A stretch of 35,248 bases of DNA from Desulfobacterales bacterium (GTDB lineage: Bacteria; Desulfobacterota; Desulfobacteria; Desulfobacterales; C00003060). Below the pieces are notes generated by a model. It worked only from the letters and a program-made list of their open reading frames with translations, did no database searches and was not told the origin of the DNA. This document shows, one piece after another, positions 17,352 to 26,560 of the stretch (its first letter is position 1; every line of letters begins with the position of its first letter). The stretch covers positions 1-35,248 of the forward strand of contig JABXJW010000012.1 in assembly GCA_013375395.1 (NCBI GenBank). Reading direction: 5' to 3'. The position numbers and the translations under genes are program-made.

Positions 17352-18323
17352 CTATGATGTCACCCTCTTTCCGGGAAGCTGTTCATTGGTTGCCTCGATC
17401 TGCTCAATAATCCCATGGGCAACCCGGAGAGCGTTTCGCCCATCACGCGCAGAGACCAACGGCGCCTGCCGATTCCGCACCGACTCAACAAATGATCTAA
17501 GTTCAGCTTCCAAAGAATCGGCCTTTTCAAAGGTTGATTGCTCCATAGATATACCAGGAACAGGAAGTTCCGTCCCCCGGCCATCTTTTCGGAGGACGGT
17601 GATGTCATTGCTTGCATAATCGACGGCGACATAAGTATCTTTTTGAAAGATGCGTATCTTTCGCATATTCTTCATGGAAATGCGGCTGGCGGTCACGTTG
17701 GCGACGCAACCGTTTTCGAAAACCAACCGCGCATTTGCGATGTCCACGCGAGGAGATATGACAGGAACACCCACTGCATGAATGTTCTTAGGTTCGGACT
17801 TGACAAAGTTCAATATGATATCGATGTCATGAATCATCAAATCCAAAACCACGTCCACTTCGGTCCCACGCCCCTTAAAAATACTCAAGCGGTGAGACTC
17901 TATGAACAAGGGACGGTCCACCACGTGCATCAAGGCCACGACCGCAGGATTGAATCGTTCCAGGTGGCCCACCTGGATGATCAGGTCGCGGGAATCGGCA
18001 ATCTTTATTAAGGCGTCAGCTTCCTCAAGTGTCTCTGTTATCGGTTTTTCGATCAGGACATCAACATCATTTTCCAAGAAAACGCGGCTAATGGTAAAAT
18101 GAAGGGGCGTGGGCACTACAACGCTTACCGCATCCACCTGACCGATGAGATCCCTGTAGTCGGCAAAAGATTCCGTCCCAAGCCGTTTTGCAACACTTTC
18201 CGCCCTTTCCGGGACAACATCCACCACTCCAGCCAGCTTAACTCCCTTCATGCCGGCATATTTCTCTGCATGAAACTTTCCAAGATATCCGACTCCCACG
18301 ACTCCTACACGTATTGGTTTCAT
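17352..18323 (-). CDS. Gfo/Idh/MocA oxidoreductase in the lipid A operon (GnnA candidate)
   Basis: A 323-residue NAD(P)-dependent oxidoreductase. The Rossmann motif is GVVGVGYLGKFHAEKY at residues 7-22, and the family signature EKPITET lies near residue 93, with HLERFNP and IHDIDIILNF in the C-terminal fold. It lies inside the lpx operon, 27 bp after lpxI and 75 bp before lpxB. In some bacteria GnnA, a Gfo/Idh protein encoded next to lpxA/lpxB, oxidises UDP-GlcNAc at C3 so that GnnB can aminate it, giving lipid A with amide-linked acyl chains at position 3. No GnnB-like aminotransferase is in this window, so the role is open. Start ATG 18323 fits the family. Confidence 0.88.
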   Translation of the reverse strand: MKPIRVGVVGVGYLGKFHAEKYAGMKGVKLAGVVDVVPERAESVAKRLGTESFADYRDLIGQVDAVSVVVPTPLHFTISRVFLENDVDVLIEKPITETLEEADALIKIADSRDLIIQVGHLERFNPAVVALMHVVDRPLFIESHRLSIFKGRGTEVDVVLDLMIHDIDIILNFVKSEPKNIHAVGVPVISPRVDIANARLVFENGCVANVTASRISMKNMRKIRIFQKDTYVAVDYASNDITVLRKDGRGTELPVPGISMEQSTFEKADSLEAELRSFVESVRNRQAPLVSARDGRNALRVAHGIIEQIEATNEQLPGKRVTS

Positions 18324-18350
18324 AGCGCTCTCAGATTGTTAAGTGCCTAA

Positions 18351-19154
18351 CTATTCCAAAGCCACGATGGCAATCCCATTTTGATCCGCCAGCGCCACCA
18401 TCTCTTCCCTGTCAAAGACCAACGTCTTCCCAGCCTCAACGGCCAAAACCGAAACCCCAACATCGCGCATGGTCTGAATCGTTTTGACACCCACGGCAGG
18501 CATGTCAAATCGCATATCCTGGGTAGGCTTGCTTGCCTTTACAACGACCGTTTTTTCTTTTCCGAGGTTTCCTCCTCGCCTTATAGTAGCATCAGTGCCG
18601 TCAATCGCCTCTACCGCCATCACTGACCCGTTGCGAACCACCACGGTCTGGCCGATATCAAGCCTTCCGATCTCCTTGACTATGTACCATCCGAAACGGA
18701 CATCGGCATCCTCGGATCCGGACGGCTTGCGCCTTGTCCAGCATCCTTTCTGCGCCAGGAGTTTCGGGAGCAAAAAGGTGGAAGCGTGTATGGTGATCCC
18801 TTCTTCTTCCAACTCCCCGGCAAAAGCGCGCAGCAGGCCATCATCCTGCGTGTGGTCCATTGAGGCCAGAACCTTCAGGGCTTTCAGGTCCGGCCAAATA
18901 TCTGAAAACATCTTGGTCTTGGTTATGGCGCCTGCCATCACTGCATCCCTGACGCCATGCCGCCCAAAAAATGCAATGAGCTTTTTGACCTGACCAATCT
19001 TGATCCACTTTATTTCATCCACAAAGGTCTCTAAGCGAGCCTCGGTTTCCCCCACATGGGCTACTGCATAAACCCGCAACCCATTTTGCCGGGCCGCCTT
19101 TGAAAAAATAATGGGAAACTGGCCGCTGCCGGCAATGAGTCCGATTCGTTCCAT
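18351..19154 (-). CDS. lpxI: UDP-2,3-diacylglucosamine pyrophosphatase LpxI
   Basis: A 267-residue protein of the LpxI family (formerly DUF1009), the alternative to LpxH that hydrolyses UDP-2,3-diacylglucosamine to lipid X and UMP. It begins IGLIAGSGQFPIIFSKAA, carries GAITKTKMF, DDGLLRAFA and the C-terminal RFDMPAVGVKTI. D217 in that motif corresponds to the catalytic aspartate described for the Caulobacter enzyme. It starts 1 bp after the lpxA stop, with AGGTAG overlapping the junction as ribosome site. It is the expected enzyme for the step between LpxD and LpxB. Confidence 0.95.
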   Translation of the reverse strand: MERIGLIAGSGQFPIIFSKAARQNGLRVYAVAHVGETEARLETFVDEIKWIKIGQVKKLIAFFGRHGVRDAVMAGAITKTKMFSDIWPDLKALKVLASMDHTQDDGLLRAFAGELEEEGITIHASTFLLPKLLAQKGCWTRRKPSGSEDADVRFGWYIVKEIGRLDIGQTVVVRNGSVMAVEAIDGTDATIRRGGNLGKEKTVVVKASKPTQDMRFDMPAVGVKTIQTMRDVGVSVLAVEAGKTLVFDREEMVALADQNGIAIVALE

Positions 19155-19155
19155 T

Positions 19156-19929
19156 CTACCTAATTATCCCCCGTTGAGATGACTTGATAAACTCTATGAA
19201 ATCAACAACCTCTGAGGCCTGGTCGACTTCGGCGGCAATTCTTCTGATCGCTTCGTTCAATCTCAGACCCAGGCGAAACAGGATACGATATGCCTTTTTG
19301 AGGGCAAGAATCGTCTCCGGTGCAAAACCATGCCGCTTCAACCCCACGATGTTCAACCCGTATGGTTTTGCGCGAGGTGCGCCAGAGGCCAGCAAGTAGG
19401 GCGGAACGTCCTTTGTGACCGTGCTCATGCCTCCAATAAAGGCATAATCTCCGATCCGCACAAATTGGTGGACACCCACAAGGGCACCCAGGATTGCATA
19501 ATCTCCCACCTTGATGTGGCCGCCGAGGCTGGCAGCATTGGCAAAGATCACATTTCGGCCGGTAAGGCAATCATGTGCAATGTGAGTATAGGCCATCAAT
19601 AAATTCTCTTCCCCAACTTCGGTGGCGCCACCGCCGAACGCGGTTCCCCGGTGAATTGTCACAAATTCTCGAATCGTTGTTCCGCGGCCTATCTTCACAA
19701 ACGTTTTTTCCCCTCCGAATTTTATCGCCTGGGGCTCAGCGCCTATGGCCGCGTGTTGGAATATCCTGCAATCAGGCCCTATGGTAGTATACCGCTCTAT
19801 TGTAACATGGGAGCCAATGACGGTGCCGGCATGTATTTGAACGTCACCGGCTATTACGGCATATGGTCCGATCTCGACATTAGAATCGATCTCGGCCTTG
19901 GGGGCGACCACAGCAGTGGGATGTATCAT
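19156..19929 (-). CDS. lpxA: UDP-GlcNAc acyltransferase LpxA
   Basis: A 257-residue left-handed beta-helix acyltransferase catalysing the first lipid A step, 3-O (or 3-N) acylation from hydroxyacyl-ACP. Hexapeptide repeats cover residues 1-185 and a helical tail follows. The catalytic histidine is H119 in THIAHDC (H125 in E. coli). H154 in VHQF and the GG pair at 166-167 match E. coli H160 and G172-G173. Glycine at the latter site goes with a long acyl chain such as C14 in E. coli, so a long chain is inferred here. The ATG overlaps the fabZ stop by 4 nt (ATGA). The order lpxD-fabZ-lpxA-lpxI is tight. Confidence 0.96.
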   Translation of the reverse strand: MIHPTAVVAPKAEIDSNVEIGPYAVIAGDVQIHAGTVIGSHVTIERYTTIGPDCRIFQHAAIGAEPQAIKFGGEKTFVKIGRGTTIREFVTIHRGTAFGGGATEVGEENLLMAYTHIAHDCLTGRNVIFANAASLGGHIKVGDYAILGALVGVHQFVRIGDYAFIGGMSTVTKDVPPYLLASGAPRAKPYGLNIVGLKRHGFAPETILALKKAYRILFRLGLRLNEAIRRIAAEVDQASEVVDFIEFIKSSQRGIIR

Positions 19930-20372
19930 AGTTTTTCTCCTGTCACAGCCGTGATTTCGGTTTCTGCAACCAGCGTTCCATCTACGGTCGCCTTGCCGGA
20001 AAATTTAAAAATGTCCGTGCGCGTTTTCAGCGAAACTATCTCAAGGATGAGCTGGTCTCCAGGAAAAACAGGTTTTCGAAAACGCGCCTTGTCGATTCCC
20101 GCAAAATAGAACAGCACTTCGCGCTCGTCCGGTGCACGCGAGGCATAGGCGAGAACGGCCCCAACCTGTGCTATGGCCTCAATAATCAGAACGCCCGGCA
20201 TAACAGGCATGCCTGGAAAGTGGCCCTGAAAAAACGGCTCATTTATGGTCACATTCTTGAGCCCGACAATCCGTTCATTGGGTGCTATTTCCATAATACG
20301 ATCGACCAGAATAAATGGATACCGGTGGTACAAGAGCTCCATGATCTTTTGAATGTCATATAGCGTTTCCAC
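19926..20372 (-). CDS. fabZ: 3-hydroxyacyl-ACP dehydratase FabZ
   Basis: A 148-residue hot-dog-fold dehydratase that competes with LpxA for hydroxyacyl-ACP and so balances phospholipid against LPS synthesis. [13 protein letters not shown] lies near the N-terminus. The active-site stretch [17 protein letters not shown] contains H51 and E65. The start is GTG 20372 with AAAGGA about 8 nt upstream. The gene is 28 bp after lpxD and overlaps lpxA by 4 nt. Confidence 0.96.
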   Translation of the reverse strand: METLYDIQKIMELLYHRYPFILVDRIMEIAPNERIVGLKNVTINEPFFQGHFPGMPVMPGVLIIEAIAQVGAVLAYASRAPDEREVLFYFAGIDKARFRKPVFPGDQLILEIVSLKTRTDIFKFSGKATVDGTLVAETEITAVTGEKL

Positions 20373-20400
20373 GTCTAATTCCTTTCACAAATGAGTTTTT

Positions 20401-21423
20401 TTATGACTTTTCCAGCTTCTTGACTCGCCTCTCCAACTCTGCCAACTTTCTTTTCATATCCGGAAGCTTGGGAACAATATTGGATATTTTCAACCAAAGC
20501 CGGTGGGGTATGGCCGGGATACCACTGACAATCTGACCATCCGGTATCGATTTGAAGGCCACTGATTGCGGCCCAACAGTCACCCGGTTGCCGATGGTGA
20601 TATTCTGTGATGTCCCTGACCGTCCGGCAAAGATCACATGGTCCCCAATAGTTACACTCCCTGATATTCCTACCTGCGCTACAAGCACCGTGTCTTCGCC
20701 TACCACCACATTATGACCTATATGAATCAGATTATCCGTCTTGACGCGGCGTTTGATCCAAGTTTGCCCGAAAGTGGCTCGATCAATGGTATTGCAAGCA
20801 CCTATCTCAACATCATCATCGATTCGAACGATACCGATCTGTGGAATTTTATGATACCTGTCGCCGTCGGTTGCAAAGCCAAAGCCATCGCTGCCGATCA
20901 CGGAACCAGCATGAATCACCACCCTGCTGCCGATCTGACAGCTCTCAAAGATAGTCACATTGGGATATATGATGACATCGTTTCCCATTGCAACACCATT
21001 TCCGACCACTGCCCCTGGATGCAAAGTAACTCGGTCGCCCAGCGTTACGTCGTCTCCAATGAACACGCCAGGATGTATTGAAACCTCTTTGCCGCACTTG
21101 AAATTATTGCCCACATATGCCTGTTGACTTATACCGGTCACGGGCCGCAAAGTAGCGTGAAACAAGGTTGAGACCTTTGCCAAGGCCAGATGCGGATTTT
21201 CAACGCGTACAAGGATCTTTTTAGATTGACGAACATCTAACGGGACAATCACCGCGCATGCCTTTGTCTCATCAATCCGTTTCTTGTAGCCGGCAGCGGC
21301 TGCAAACGTTATATCATTCGGGCCGGCCTCATCAAATGGGGCAACCCCCCGAATGATGAAACCACCGTCTCCCACGACATCTCCCTGAACAAGTTCAGCA
21401 ATCTCACCGACAGACAGTTCCAT
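20401..21423 (-). CDS. lpxD: UDP-3-O-acylglucosamine N-acyltransferase LpxD
   Basis: A 340-residue enzyme that adds the second hydroxyacyl chain to the lipid A precursor. An N-terminal uridine-binding domain (1-95, with PNDITF and NPHLALAKV) is followed by a left-handed beta-helix of hexapeptide repeats (100-300). It ends in a short charged coiled-coil (KRKLAELERRVKKLEK). The catalytic histidine is H237 in IHIGHN, equivalent to H239 of E. coli. It follows skp by 35 bp. Confidence 0.96.
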   Translation of the reverse strand: MELSVGEIAELVQGDVVGDGGFIIRGVAPFDEAGPNDITFAAAAGYKKRIDETKACAVIVPLDVRQSKKILVRVENPHLALAKVSTLFHATLRPVTGISQQAYVGNNFKCGKEVSIHPGVFIGDDVTLGDRVTLHPGAVVGNGVAMGNDVIIYPNVTIFESCQIGSRVVIHAGSVIGSDGFGFATDGDRYHKIPQIGIVRIDDDVEIGACNTIDRATFGQTWIKRRVKTDNLIHIGHNVVVGEDTVLVAQVGISGSVTIGDHVIFAGRSGTSQNITIGNRVTVGPQSVAFKSIPDGQIVSGIPAIPHRLWLKISNIVPKLPDMKRKLAELERRVKKLEKS

Positions 21424-21458
21424 TTTTTATCTGCTTGCTTCCTCTTTGATCCTGCCGA

Positions 21459-22004
21459 CTACTTGCGCCCCTTGGGACGTTTTGCATCCAAGGCATTATA
21501 TGCTTGTATCACTTTGTCCGTGATGTCAATGGCATTGGGCGCATAGACAACGCCACCCACACGGCGTTCAAGAATCAGCAAGTAGCCTTCTTGTTTTCCT
21601 ATTCTTTCAACGATCTCAAAAACATCTTTCTTGATCCTATTGGAGAGCTTAAGATTCAGATCCTTCAAGACGTCCATGTACCGTTTTCTGAGTGACCTTA
21701 AGTCGTTGGTCTTGATCCGCAGGCTCCGCTCTTTTTCCTCGCGCGCCTCCCGGCTCATGACTAAAACTTTCTGTTCCAGGCTCTTCTTTATCTCCTCAAC
21801 CTTGGCCTCTTTGCCTTTCAGGATCTGCTCCATCTTCTTCCCCTGACTCTTAATCTCAACCGCTGACCGCTTGCCGGCATTGGAGGTGTCGATTATCCTC
21901 TGAAAGTCGATGACTCCTATCTTTGCGACCTCCGCACCAAAAGCAATTCCACTGACGGCAAACAAACAAAGGGTCAAGGTTAAGAATATTGTGCGCATGT
22001 TCAT
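21459..22004 (-). CDS. skp: Skp/OmpH-family periplasmic chaperone
   Basis: A 181-residue protein with a signal peptide (MNMRTIFLTLTLCLFAVSG, cleavage likely after GIAFGA). The start of the mature Skp fold is KIGVIDFQRII, followed by a long charged coiled-coil (about 50-125) forming the tentacles and a C-terminal strand LLILERRVGGVVYA. It carries unfolded outer-membrane proteins to BamA, which is encoded just upstream. The start is decided by a near-perfect ribosome site AAAGGAGGT before ATG 22004; a longer frame to 22028 lacks one. A 7-bp repeat array fills the bamA-skp gap. Confidence 0.93.
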   Translation of the reverse strand: MNMRTIFLTLTLCLFAVSGIAFGAEVAKIGVIDFQRIIDTSNAGKRSAVEIKSQGKKMEQILKGKEAKVEEIKKSLEQKVLVMSREAREEKERSLRIKTNDLRSLRKRYMDVLKDLNLKLSNRIKKDVFEIVERIGKQEGYLLILERRVGGVVYAPNAIDITDKVIQAYNALDAKRPKGRK

Positions 22005-22020
22005 GAAGGACCTCCTTTTG

Positions 22021-22139
22021 TTGGTCATTGGTCATTGGTCACTGGTCATTTGTTACTGGTCATTGGTCACTGGTCACTGATTATTGGTATTTCCCAATGA
22101 CCAATGACTACTGACTATTGACTAATGACCAATGACTCA
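22021..22139. repeat. Array of 17 in-register 7-bp repeats, inverted halfway
   Basis: Exactly 17 heptamers fill 22021-22139. The first nine are variants of TTGGTCA or CTGGTCA. Then come TTGGTAT and TTCCCAA, and the last six are variants of the reverse complement, TGACCAA or TGACTAN. The array is therefore a long imperfect palindrome that could fold back on itself. Its last heptamer, TGACTCA, contains the bamA stop codon (reverse complement of 22137-22139). Related arrays occur at 26827-26861 and 28345-28358. Confidence 0.9.
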
Positions 22140-24608
22140 GAACGCCATCCCCATTGTAAACTCCAAGCCACCTTCGCCTTGCCGGTCTTCTTTATCATCC
22201 AGGATATAGCCATACTCCAAACGAATGGGGCCTATGGGAGAATACCATCTAAAGCCAAAGCCTGCGCTGCTTCGCAGCTCCGCCAGGTCCATATGTTCCC
22301 CTTTGCCGTACACGCTGCCCGTATCGTAGAAAAGGACCCCCATAAGGCCTGATTCTCTTGCGATGGGAAAGAGAAACTCCAGATTAAACTGCACCATCTT
22401 GTCCCCGCCTATCTCATTGCCTTCAGGGTCCTCGGCACTGATATCCCGCCAGCCATAACCACGTACGCTGTTCATGCCGCCCAGATAAAAACGCTCCCAA
22501 TCAGGCATCTTGCCATCGGTAACGTCGACTATGCAGCCTGCGCGGCCGTGCAGCACCCCGACGGTATTCCAGAAAAGGGGAGTGTACCATCCGGAATTCG
22601 CAATATACTTGGTAAATCCAATATCTCCGCCCATGGGCGCACCCGCGTGCTTGACCATGATGCTGTTATCCGAGCCTTCTGTGGGGTTGAAAATGCGGTC
22701 TCTTGAGTCTCGGCGCAGCACGGCTGTTATCGTATTGCCGACGTTTTCCCCCTCCATTTCCTTGATAGACTCGGTGGCCTTATCAGTATCAATATCCTTG
22801 ATGTCCGCTTTGTCATAGTTATATGACAAAGACAGCCGGGTGTAGTCGAAAACCGGATATCCGAACCGAATGGTTCCCCCCGAGCTATCCTTGTCATAGG
22901 TATCATAGTCCTTGGTCGTATTGTAAAGATCAAAGCCTGCCGTCAGGGGAATATCAAAAAGCCAGGGTTCGGTGAATCTGAATGTGTAGGTCGTGCTTAT
23001 CTTGCCCAAGTGTGCGTTAAGTCCCAAGATTTGGCCACGTCCGAACAGGTTTCTCTGTGAAATCGAAGCCATAGCAAACAGGCCGTCCACAGAGCTGTAT
23101 CCACCCCCGAAGCTGAATACTCCGGTGGGCTTTTCCGCCACATCGAGTCTTAGAATCAGTCTGTCATCGGCGCTCCCTTTTGAGGTGTTTACCTTGATAT
23201 CTTCAAAAAAATCAAGGCGGTAAAGGTTTCGCACCCCCCTCCTTAGGCTCTTGCCGCAAAAGACTTCCTGCTCGTACACTTTGAGTTCTCTGCGAATGAC
23301 CTTGTCACGGGTCTTGGTATTGCCGGAAATCATGATTTTTTCAAAATAAACGAGCGGCCCCTTGTTGATCACATAGATGATATCAGCTTTGAATTCTTTG
23401 AGATCCTGATCAATGCGCGGCGAAATATCTGCGTAAGCATAACCAGCGTCAGAATATACGTCCCCTAAGATCAAAATATCTTCTCGTATAATCTCGCGAT
23501 TGTAAAACTGTTCCTTATTAATCTTCATTTTATCCAGCAATTCCTCTTTTGGCTGAATTAGATCTCCTTCAATGTCAACCTTGCCGACCTTGAACCGTGG
23601 CCCCTCTTCTATCTTGATGTCGATATGAATCCACCTTCCGTCATAAGTGAAATGTGGCTCGGCAACTCTTGCTTGAATATAGCCGTGATTATGATAGTAG
23701 GCAGCTATCTTGGATATATCCTGGTCCAAGACCTCGCGGTCCAAATCCCCTGACGCAGTAAGCCACGAAAAGAAACCCTTCCCCTCCGTCTTCATCAGGT
23801 CTTTCAACGCGTCATCATCATAAGAATTGTTCCCCTCAAAAGAGATGGCCTTGATAAAGACCCTTTCCCCCTCTTCAATGACAAAATCAATATCAGCTCG
23901 ATTCTCAGATACAGACTTTGTCTCATGGGTCACCTTGACATGATGATACCCCTTTTCTTTGTAAAGGTTCTCAACCTCTCTCAAGTCACCTACAAGCGTA
24001 TTGACGTTCAGGATGGAACCCGGCCTTGTGCGAAGGACCTCTTTGATCTTTTCATCATCAAAGCTCTTGTGGCCCCTGATCCCGATCTTGCGTATTGTCT
24101 CATTTTCTGAAACCCGAAAAGTCACCACCTTCCCCTGTGGCGTGCTTTCGGCATCTGCACGAACGTCGCCGAAATAGCCCATCTTATGAATTGATTTCAG
24201 GTCATTCTGGATATGTTTTTCCGAATAGATATCACCCTTTTGGGTCTTTATGATCCGCTTGATCGCCTCAGCCTCTATCCGTCTGTTCCCTTTGATGACG
24301 ACCTCGGCCACCTTCTCCCGCCTTAATACCTTCATCACGATGCCTTGCCCCGGCCGCCTAATAGAATCCGGCAGGTCTCCTGCGCCCTCCACTGCCACAT
24401 GAAGGGCCTCCGGAGGCTCGGAGGTGTACGATTCCACAATGTTGGCATCCAGGCTGTCCTGAATCCGGCCTGCAACTGCATCCAGTCCTTCAGGGGCGGG
24501 CGCCTCAAAAGGCAGAATAGGCACTCGCACAGTCTCCCGGGCTGCAACACTGCTCGAACACAGCAACAAGATTAGAAAACTCGGCAACCATCGCCTGAAC
24601 ATACTCAC
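22137..24608 (-). CDS. bamA: Outer membrane protein assembly factor BamA
   Basis: An 823-residue Omp85 protein, the core of the machine that inserts beta-barrel proteins. It has a signal peptide (residues 1-23), then about 70 residues of a non-standard N-terminal region (VRVPILPFEAPAPEGLD), then five POTRA domains (about 95-425; GNRRIE, RGHKSFDD, EGNNSYDD, EGDLI and SGNTKTRD mark their first strands). The 16-strand barrel follows, ending in a terminal phenylalanine (TMGMAF) as outer-membrane proteins do. The conserved barrel-loop motif VRGYGWRD is present. The start is GTG 24608, or ATG 24602 with AAGGTGA just upstream. It follows lolD by 1 bp. Typical BamA length is about 800. Confidence 0.95.
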   Translation of the reverse strand: MSMFRRWLPSFLILLLCSSSVAARETVRVPILPFEAPAPEGLDAVAGRIQDSLDANIVESYTSEPPEALHVAVEGAGDLPDSIRRPGQGIVMKVLRREKVAEVVIKGNRRIEAEAIKRIIKTQKGDIYSEKHIQNDLKSIHKMGYFGDVRADAESTPQGKVVTFRVSENETIRKIGIRGHKSFDDEKIKEVLRTRPGSILNVNTLVGDLREVENLYKEKGYHHVKVTHETKSVSENRADIDFVIEEGERVFIKAISFEGNNSYDDDALKDLMKTEGKGFFSWLTASGDLDREVLDQDISKIAAYYHNHGYIQARVAEPHFTYDGRWIHIDIKIEEGPRFKVGKVDIEGDLIQPKEELLDKMKINKEQFYNREIIREDILILGDVYSDAGYAYADISPRIDQDLKEFKADIIYVINKGPLVYFEKIMISGNTKTRDKVIRRELKVYEQEVFCGKSLRRGVRNLYRLDFFEDIKVNTSKGSADDRLILRLDVAEKPTGVFSFGGGYSSVDGLFAMASISQRNLFGRGQILGLNAHLGKISTTYTFRFTEPWLFDIPLTAGFDLYNTTKDYDTYDKDSSGGTIRFGYPVFDYTRLSLSYNYDKADIKDIDTDKATESIKEMEGENVGNTITAVLRRDSRDRIFNPTEGSDNSIMVKHAGAPMGGDIGFTKYIANSGWYTPLFWNTVGVLHGRAGCIVDVTDGKMPDWERFYLGGMNSVRGYGWRDISAEDPEGNEIGGDKMVQFNLEFLFPIARESGLMGVLFYDTGSVYGKGEHMDLAELRSSAGFGFRWYSPIGPIRLEYGYILDDKEDRQGEGGLEFTMGMAF

Positions 24609-24609
24609 C

Positions 24610-25299
24610 TTAATTCACCGGCGCCACCTTCCCATCTATTAGCGTCACCTGACGGGACAATCTTTCGGCCAATTTCATATTGTGGGTCACGACAACGGCT
24701 GTAACACCCTCGTCGCGGTTCAATGAGATCAAAAGATCATGTATTGTTTCACCTGTCTTGGCATCCAGGTTGCCCGTGGGCTCGTCTGCCAGCAGGATGG
24801 ACGGTTTCAATGCCAAAGACCTGGCCACGGCAACCCTTTGCTGTTCTCCTCCCGACAGCTCCCCTGCCTTATGTCTAAGGCGATCCTTCAAGCCCACACG
24901 CACAAGTATGGCCTCTGCTCGTTCTGAGGCGTCTTTCGGATTCAACCCTTTGATCAAGACAGGCATCATAGTGTTTTCCAAGGCATTAAATTCCGGCAGC
25001 AAGTGGTGAAATTGAAACACAAAGCCGATGGTCTCATTGCGAAAAAAGGCCAATCTTTCGTCATCGTACGCAAAAACATTTTTCCCCTCATAAAGGACCT
25101 GGCCACTGTCAGGGCGCTCCAAGGTCCCCAGCACGTGCAGAAGGGTCGACTTGCCCACCCCGGAGGCCCCCACAACGGCAACCATCTCACCCCGGTGTAT
25201 TTCCAGGGACACACCTTGTAATACGTCCACCTTGTTGCCGTTTGTTATAAAGGATTTATGGACGTCTATGACGCTTACCAACGGTTGCAGGCTATTCAT
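24610..25299 (-). CDS. lolD: Lipoprotein-releasing ABC ATPase LolD
   Basis: A 229-residue ATPase driving release of outer-membrane lipoproteins from the inner membrane to LolA. Walker A is GASGVGKST (44-52), the Q-loop FVFQFHHLLPEF, signature LSGGEQQR (148-155), Walker B ILLADEPTGNLD and the switch VVVTHN. ATG 25299 overlaps the stop of the permease gene by 8 nt, giving translational coupling; a longer frame to 25359 would run far into that gene. LolD-type FHHLLPEF distinguishes it from MacB-type ATPases. Confidence 0.95.
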   Translation of the reverse strand: MNSLQPLVSVIDVHKSFITNGNKVDVLQGVSLEIHRGEMVAVVGASGVGKSTLLHVLGTLERPDSGQVLYEGKNVFAYDDERLAFFRNETIGFVFQFHHLLPEFNALENTMMPVLIKGLNPKDASERAEAILVRVGLKDRLRHKAGELSGGEQQRVAVARSLALKPSILLADEPTGNLDAKTGETIHDLLISLNRDEGVTAVVVTHNMKLAERLSRQVTLIDGKVAPVN

Positions 25300-26560
25300 A
25301 CCTGATGGCTGTGGCAGGGTCCAATCTGGACGCCTGATATGAAGGGTAGAGGGTAGCAAGAAAGCTGATGGCTATGGCCGACAGGGCTACAAGAGCCACA
25401 TCCAGCACCTGGACTCTCACGGGAAGCGTGGAAATATAGTAGACATCGCTCGGGAGCTTCACAAACTCGTATCGCTTTAACAAATAGCAGAGCACGCCCC
25501 CTCCAGCCAACCCAAGGACGGTCCCAGACACGCCTATGATAAGACCATCCAACATGAAGATTTTCATGATGCTCTTTGCCGTTGCCCCCATCGACTTGAG
25601 GATGGCAATATCTTTGGTTTTATCCATAACCATCATGATCAGCGTGCTGACGATGTTGAAAGCGGCCACTAAGATAATTAACACCAAGATAATAAACATC
25701 ACGGTCTTTTCCAGTTTCAAGGCAGAAAAAAAATTCTTGTTCATCTGCATCCAGTCCTGAGTCCAATAACCGTGCCCCAGGGCATCGAGGATGGCATCAG
25801 AGGTCTTGTCAACACGATAGATGTCATCCACCTTCGCCTCTATGCCGTCGACCGAATGACCGCGCCTTAACAGTTGCTGCGCCGATTCAATAGAAATATA
25901 GGCAAACGACGCATCATAGTCGTACATGCCTGAATCGAAGATGCCTATGACCCTGAATTTCTTCATATAGGGCACTCGAGCCCCGATCGGTGTGAGGCTT
26001 CCGCCAAAGGGTGATACCACGTAAAGCTCATCTCCAGGGTTCGCCATCAACATCCTGGCAAGCTCCTTGCCGATGATTATCCCGGGATGGACTGCTGCGC
26101 CTGCGGGTTTTTCATTCTGCGGTTCTTCGACCCCTTCCAAGGCTTGCAACCAACTGCCCTTCATGTTCTTTTCCAGATCCAATACACGTCCGGCCCGCAA
26201 AGGATCAATCCCTCTCAAGACGGCCCCGGAAACATATGAGCTGGAGCGAAGCATGACTTGACTGTGAATGAAAGGGGCTGCAGCTTGCACGCCATCAACG
26301 GCCTCAACCCTTTTTATAATCTCTTCGTATTGCCGCAGCTTGCCGCCGAAGCTCATAACCCGCACATGGGCGTTCATTCCCAGTATCTTCGACTTGATAT
26401 CAGCGCCGAAGCCGGTCATGACCGCCAGCACCACCACCATAGCCATCACGCCCAGCATCACCCCTGCAACGGATATCAAGGTGTTGATCGAAATAAATGC
26501 CTGCTTGCGTTTGGCCCGAAGGTATCGAAGACCGACAAAGAATTCAAAAGACATGTTCAT
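25292..26560 (-). CDS. Lipoprotein-releasing permease LolC/LolE family
   Basis: A 422-residue permease with one N-terminal helix preceded by FEFFVGLRYLRAKRKQAFIS, a large periplasmic domain (about 45-265) and three C-terminal helices in the FtsX/MacB fold. NIVSTLIMMVMDKTKDIAILKSMG is the coupling-helix region typical of LolC/E. Only one permease gene is present, as in organisms that use a single LolC/E (LolF-like) subunit twice with LolD. It begins the tight lolC/E-lolD-bamA run. A good minus-strand promoter lies at 26699-26727, giving a leader of about 130 nt. Confidence 0.93.
   Translation of the reverse strand: MNMSFEFFVGLRYLRAKRKQAFISINTLISVAGVMLGVMAMVVVLAVMTGFGADIKSKILGMNAHVRVMSFGGKLRQYEEIIKRVEAVDGVQAAAPFIHSQVMLRSSSYVSGAVLRGIDPLRAGRVLDLEKNMKGSWLQALEGVEEPQNEKPAGAAVHPGIIIGKELARMLMANPGDELYVVSPFGGSLTPIGARVPYMKKFRVIGIFDSGMYDYDASFAYISIESAQQLLRRGHSVDGIEAKVDDIYRVDKTSDAILDALGHGYWTQDWMQMNKNFFSALKLEKTVMFIILVLIILVAAFNIVSTLIMMVMDKTKDIAILKSMGATAKSIMKIFMLDGLIIGVSGTVLGLAGGGVLCYLLKRYEFVKLPSDVYYISTLPVRVQVLDVALVALSAIAISFLATLYPSYQASRLDPATAIRYE

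Noticed and set aside
22021-22139. CRISPR array
   Set aside because: The repeats are 7 bp, contiguous and without spacers, and no cas genes are nearby.
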